From positions 1-10,601 of the forward strand of contig CAMLKV010000043.1 of assembly GCA_946480635.1 (NCBI GenBank): a stretch of DNA of 10,601 nt. Reading direction: 5' to 3'. The position numbers and the translations under genes were made by a program. Below are positions 7,726 through 10,601 of this stretch, one piece after another. The first letter of the stretch is position 1. Each line of letters opens with the position of its first letter. Source of the stretch: an uncultured Flavobacterium sp. (GTDB taxonomy: Bacteria > Bacteroidota > Bacteroidia > Flavobacteriales > Flavobacteriaceae). The notes below the pieces were generated by a model, which was given only the letters and a program-made list of their open reading frames with translations, was not told the DNA's origin and searched no databases.

Positions 7726-9222
7726 TTAAAATCTAGTTTTGCCAGTTGCTGGTTTACTAATAAACAATAATCCTATAAAAGTAATTAATCCGTTAATAAT
7801 GATTAATTCTTCTGCGATTGTATAGCCACCCAACCATTCTGATGAATATGTTGATATGAAATAGCAAATTGCTGGAGAAATTAAACAAATAAAAGGTACT
7901 AATTTGTCGTTGACTGTTTTGGTTTTCATGAACAAACCAAAAGCATACAATCCCAATAGCGGACCATAAGTATATGAAGCAATTTTGAAAATCATTTTCA
8001 CCACTGAAGCATCATTCACCGCATTGAAAAATACAATTACTAAAAACATTAAAAAAGAAAATCCAATATGAACCAAATGTCGGGTTCTAACGATATTTGG
8101 ATTATTAATGTTTTCGCTTTTTTCCATTCCTAAAAAGTCGACACAAAAAGAAGTTGTTAAGGCAGTCAAAGCCGAATCGGTTGTCGCAAATGTCGCTGCT
8201 GTCAACCCTAATAAAAATACGATTGCAGGAATTAATCCAAGTGATTTTAATGCAATTTCAGGGAATAAAAAGTCAGTTCTCGCAACATCATCAACCATTG
8301 GAACAGCAATACCATTTTTCTCAGCATACATATATAATAAGGCTCCAACACTTAAAAAGAAAATGTTTATAATAACAAAGATTCCAGTAAACGTGAACAT
8401 GTTTTTTTGGGCTTCACCAATGTTGGCACAACTCAAATTCTTTTGCATTAAATCTTGGTCAAGACCAACCATGGCTATAGTTACGAATATTCCACCAAAG
8501 ATTTGTTTCCAAAAATAATTTCCTTTTAAATAATCATCAAAAAAGAAGATTTTAGAATATTGGCTCTCTTTAACGGTTTCAAATGCCTGAAAAACAGATA
8601 AATCTAAACTTTTGCAAATAAAGAAAATGGTCAAGAAAACAGATGAAACTAAGAAGAACGTTTGTAAGGTATCAGTAATGATGATTGTTTTTAATCCGCC
8701 TTTATAAGTGTAAGCAAAAATTAATAATAATGATAAAAATACAGTAACAGTAAATGGAATTCCATAATAATCAAAAACATAGCGTTGAAGTACAATTACT
8801 ACTAAATACAATCTAAAAGCTGATCCAATGGTTCGGCTTATCAGGAAAATAGATGCGGCTGTTTTATAACTAGTTTTTCCAAGTCGTTGTTCAATGTATC
8901 CATAAATTGAAGTCAAATTCATTCTGTAATACAAAGGAAGTAGAACTGTAGCTACAATTATAAAGCCTATTGCATTTCCTAATACAAACTGAAAATATTT
9001 AAATTGTAAATCAGGATTTCCAACTTCACCCGGAACTGAAATAAAAGTTACCCCAGAAAGTGCTGTTCCAATCATTCCAAAAGCAACCAAATACCATTTA
9101 GAATTTTTATTGGCCTTAAAAAAAGCATCATTTCCACTGTTATTTTTACTCATAACATGAGAAATGAAGAATAAAATTCCAAAATAGATTACTATAAGTG
9201 ATAAAATTGCAAATGGACTCAT
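7726..9222 (-). CDS. Sodium:solute symporter (SSS family), substrate unknown
   Basis: This 498-residue polytopic protein has the length and about 13 membrane helices of the SSS family, which couples inward Na+ flow to uptake of sugars, amino acids or other solutes. Family signatures are present: GTALSGVTF in the second helix (residues 52-60), FRLYLVVIVLQRYVF (136-150), YTYKGGLKTIIITDTLQ (171-187), GLDQDLMQKN (253-262), the FP motif at 320-321, and ATTDSALTALTTSF (346-359), whose Ser/Thr residues correspond to the Na+ site. The N-terminal helix (residues 4-22) starts near the first Met, supporting this start. Nothing in the sequence fixes the substrate, and no metabolic partner gene lies beside it. 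It is divergent from recR; a weak -7-like TAAATTGG (9244-9251 on the reverse strand) lies just before the start. It appears intact and monocistronic. Confidence 0.9.
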   Translation of the reverse strand: MSPFAILSLIVIYFGILFFISHVMSKNNSGNDAFFKANKNSKWYLVAFGMIGTALSGVTFISVPGEVGNPDLQFKYFQFVLGNAIGFIIVATVLLPLYYRMNLTSIYGYIEQRLGKTSYKTAASIFLISRTIGSAFRLYLVVIVLQRYVFDYYGIPFTVTVFLSLLLIFAYTYKGGLKTIIITDTLQTFFLVSSVFLTIFFICKSLDLSVFQAFETVKESQYSKIFFFDDYLKGNYFWKQIFGGIFVTIAMVGLDQDLMQKNLSCANIGEAQKNMFTFTGIFVIINIFFLSVGALLYMYAEKNGIAVPMVDDVARTDFLFPEIALKSLGLIPAIVFLLGLTAATFATTDSALTALTTSFCVDFLGMEKSENINNPNIVRTRHLVHIGFSFLMFLVIVFFNAVNDASVVKMIFKIASYTYGPLLGLYAFGLFMKTKTVNDKLVPFICLISPAICYFISTYSSEWLGGYTIAEELIIINGLITFIGLLFISKPATGKTRF

Positions 9223-9297
9223 TTAAAATGTTTTTAGATTGTGCCAATTTACATAAATAATCTTCAAATTTTCAAATTATACAACTCCCAAATTGAC

Positions 9298-9305
9298 TAT
9301 TTTTG
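9298..9305 (+). promoter_or_regulatory. Candidate -7 box immediately before recR
   Basis: TATTTTTG matches TAnnTTTG exactly and ends four bases before the recR ATG. Transcription would then begin at or within a few bases of the start codon, giving a leaderless or nearly leaderless mRNA. No strong -33 box is seen; TTTTC at 9269-9273 is the nearest candidate. Confidence 0.5.
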
Positions 9306-9309
9306 CACA

Positions 9310-9930
9310 ATGGATTTCTCTTCAAAATTATTGGAAAATGCGGTAAATGAAATGTCGCAATTACCAGGTATTGGTAAGCGTACTGCTTTGCGTTTGGTTT
9401 TACATTTGTTAAAGCAACCTAAAGAGCAAACAGATTTTCTTGCAAATGCTTTGCAAAAAATGAGAGAGGATATAAAGTTTTGTCAATCATGTCATAATAT
9501 TTCAGATGTAGATACTTGTGAAATTTGTGCTAATACAAGTAGAAATCATCACGTTATTTGTGTAGTGGAAGATATTAGAGATGTGATGGCTATTGAGAAT
9601 ACTGGGCAATTTAGAGGGATTTATCACGTTCTTGGAGGGAAGATTTCACCAATTGATGGAATTGGTCCAAGTCAACTTAATATTTCTAGTTTGGTTGAAA
9701 AAGTAAAATTGGGTAATGTTCAAGAAATAATTTTTGCTTTAAGTTCAACAATGGAGGGCGATACCACTAATTTTTATATTTACAAACAAATTAAAGACAC
9801 TGGAGTAATTACATCTTCAATTGCAAGAGGAATTTCTGTAGGAGATGAGCTCGAATATGCAGATGAAGTGACTTTAGGAAGAAGTATAATTAACCGAATC
9901 CCGTTCGAGAATTCAATCAAGAATAATTAG
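9310..9930 (+). CDS. recR: Recombination mediator protein RecR
   Basis: RecR works with RecO (and RecF) to load RecA onto SSB-coated single-stranded DNA during gap repair. The 206-residue length matches the family (about 200). Features in order: a helix-hairpin-helix region with [15 protein letters not shown] (residues 14-28), a four-cysteine zinc finger with CQSC (58-61) and CEIC (70-73), a Toprim domain beginning [15 protein letters not shown] with [12 protein letters not shown], and the C-terminal [12 protein letters not shown] and [21 protein letters not shown] motifs. The frame is open upstream to a GTG at 9241, but the ATG at 9310 gives the family N-terminus ([15 protein letters not shown]). 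The upstream extension is not family-like and crosses the putative promoter. The gene is complete and followed 63 bases later by the export lipoprotein gene. Confidence 0.96.
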   Translation: MDFSSKLLENAVNEMSQLPGIGKRTALRLVLHLLKQPKEQTDFLANALQKMREDIKFCQSCHNISDVDTCEICANTSRNHHVICVVEDIRDVMAIENTGQFRGIYHVLGGKISPIDGIGPSQLNISSLVEKVKLGNVQEIIFALSSTMEGDTTNFYIYKQIKDTGVITSSIARGISVGDELEYADEVTLGRSIINRIPFENSIKNN

Positions 9931-9940
9931 ATGAATATGA

Positions 9941-9971
9941 TTTCATTATTAGAAATGAAAAACTATATTTG
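9941..9971 (+). promoter_or_regulatory. Candidate promoter of the polysaccharide export gene
   Basis: TATATTTG (9964-9971) is an exact -7 match, and TTTC (9941-9944), one base off the -33 TTTG, lies 19 bases upstream, within the usual spacing. The start codon at 9994 follows 22 bases after the -7 box. This is the best two-part promoter in the window and suggests the export gene starts a transcription unit separate from recR. Confidence 0.5.
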
Positions 9972-9993
9972 TTTCCTTAAATTGACTCAAAAT

Positions 9994-10601
9994 ATGAATA
10001 AAATATATAGTTTTCTTTGCTTACTGTTTCTTGTTTTTATGACATCTTGTGTGTCTAACAAGGATTTAACCTATCTGCAAGATGCAAATGCAAAGAAAAA
10101 TGAAACATCAATTGAAGTTGTGCCATTAAAACCATATCGTGTTCAGGTGAATGATGTTTTGAGTATCAAATTAAAGGCACTAGATCAAAAGTTGGTAGAA
10201 ATGTTTAATTCTTCAACGAGTGGTGCTAGTAGTAATTCAACTGATGCTTTATATTTTGATGGTTTTACTGTAAATGATCATGGAAATATAAGAGTTCCTG
10301 TTCTAGGGGAAATTGCAGTTTTAGGACTAACACTTGAAGAGGTTAGAGCCAAAGTTGAAAAGCAATTATTAGATGAATATTTTAATAAAGAAGCTGACTT
10401 GTTTGTTTTGGTAAAATTAGCAGGCTTACGCTACACAACAAATGGAGAGGTTGGTTCGCCAGGAACAAAAACACTTTTTCAAGATAAAGTAACTATCCTT
10501 GAAGCCATAGCTAATAGCGGAGATATAACCATTACAGGTAATCGTAAGGAAGTTGTATTGGTTAGACAGTATCCACATGGAACAGAAATTCATACAATTG
10601 A
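9994..10601 (+). CDS. Outer-membrane polysaccharide export lipoprotein (Wza/OPX-like), 3' partial
   Basis: OPX proteins form the outer-membrane channel for capsule or exopolysaccharide. The visible 202 residues begin with a lipoprotein signal: MNKIYSF, a hydrophobic core, and MTSC, with Cys19 as the likely lipidated residue. The polysaccharide export domain follows (PYRVQVNDVLSIKLKALDQ from about residue 47, and the VNDHGNIRVPVLGEI strand pair). An SLBB-like domain comes next (LAGLRYTTNGEVGSPGTKTLF, then VTILEAIANSGDITITGNRK). The window ends inside this second domain; relatives are typically about 260 residues or longer. An in-frame ATG at 9931 would add 21 residues before the signal peptide, so 9994 is preferred. 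The gene probably opens a capsule or exopolysaccharide operon (a Wzc-like kinase is the usual neighbour), but nothing of it is visible here. Confidence 0.9.
   Translation, partial: MNKIYSFLCLLFLVFMTSCVSNKDLTYLQDANAKKNETSIEVVPLKPYRVQVNDVLSIKLKALDQKLVEMFNSSTSGASSNSTDALYFDGFTVNDHGNIRVPVLGEIAVLGLTLEEVRAKVEKQLLDEYFNKEADLFVLVKLAGLRYTTNGEVGSPGTKTLFQDKVTILEAIANSGDITITGNRKEVVLVRQYPHGTEIHTI

Noticed and set aside
8108..8518. Forward open frames inside the symporter gene
   Set aside because: They are antisense shadows of a clear membrane-transporter frame, with no independent support.
9241..9309. Upstream GTG start for recR
   Set aside because: The extension is not found in RecR proteins and covers the putative promoter; the ATG at 9310 gives the family N-terminus.
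9941..9960. TTTCATT/AATGAAA inverted repeat after recR as a terminator
   Set aside because: The stem is only seven A+T-rich pairs, no T run follows, and it overlaps the likely -33 region of the next gene.
9931..9993. Upstream ATG for the polysaccharide export protein
   Set aside because: It is in frame, but would place 21 polar or mixed residues before the lipoprotein signal and lies upstream of the best promoter.

Overview
The window (about one third G+C) looks like the chromosome of a Flavobacterium-type member of the Bacteroidota. The evidence is the close family-level match of the CarA, enolase, citrate synthase, CtlX and RecR proteins to flavobacterial versions. It is supported by TAnnTTTG-type -7 promoter boxes in front of genes and by the lack of Shine-Dalgarno sequences. 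It is a housekeeping region; I found no tRNA, rRNA, CRISPR array, insertion sequence or phage gene, and no clearly new system.

Layout. Positions 1-2334 carry the 3' part of carA (carbamoyl-phosphate synthase, small subunit) and eno (enolase), both on +, closed by a strong terminator. A reverse-strand gene for an unrecognised eight-helix membrane protein follows (2390-3082). A 303-base divergent intergenic region separates it from gltA (citrate synthase, 3386-4654), which has its own terminator. Next is a two-gene, translationally coupled unit: arginase (4767-5723) and a CtlX-type citrulline/arginine-family hydrolase (5723-6658). A symmetrical terminator separates it from the convergent marC-like gene (6691-7230, -). 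A small CoA-binding protein (7342-7698, +) converges on a large sodium:solute symporter (7726-9222, -). recR (9310-9930, +) and the first two thirds or so of a Wza-like outer-membrane polysaccharide export lipoprotein (9994 to the end, +) close the window. That last gene probably opens a capsule/exopolysaccharide locus beyond it.

How the genes fit together. Eno and GltA belong to central carbon metabolism. CarA, arginase and CtlX all act on arginine, citrulline or carbamoyl-phosphate nitrogen: CarA feeds arginine and pyrimidine synthesis, while the arginase-CtlX pair degrades arginine or citrulline towards ornithine. The remaining genes are transport, repair and cell-surface functions without an obvious shared pathway.

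The most unusual signal is a set of apparent in-frame losses in otherwise well-conserved proteins. Enolase lacks a 14-residue block containing the conserved NGG-S-H active-site loop. Citrate synthase is about five residues short in one loop. The MarC protein stops before its last membrane helix. The enolase case is striking because the missing loop carries a catalytic histidine of a normally essential enzyme. It is either a sequence or assembly error, a real defective allele, or a sign of a second eno gene elsewhere.
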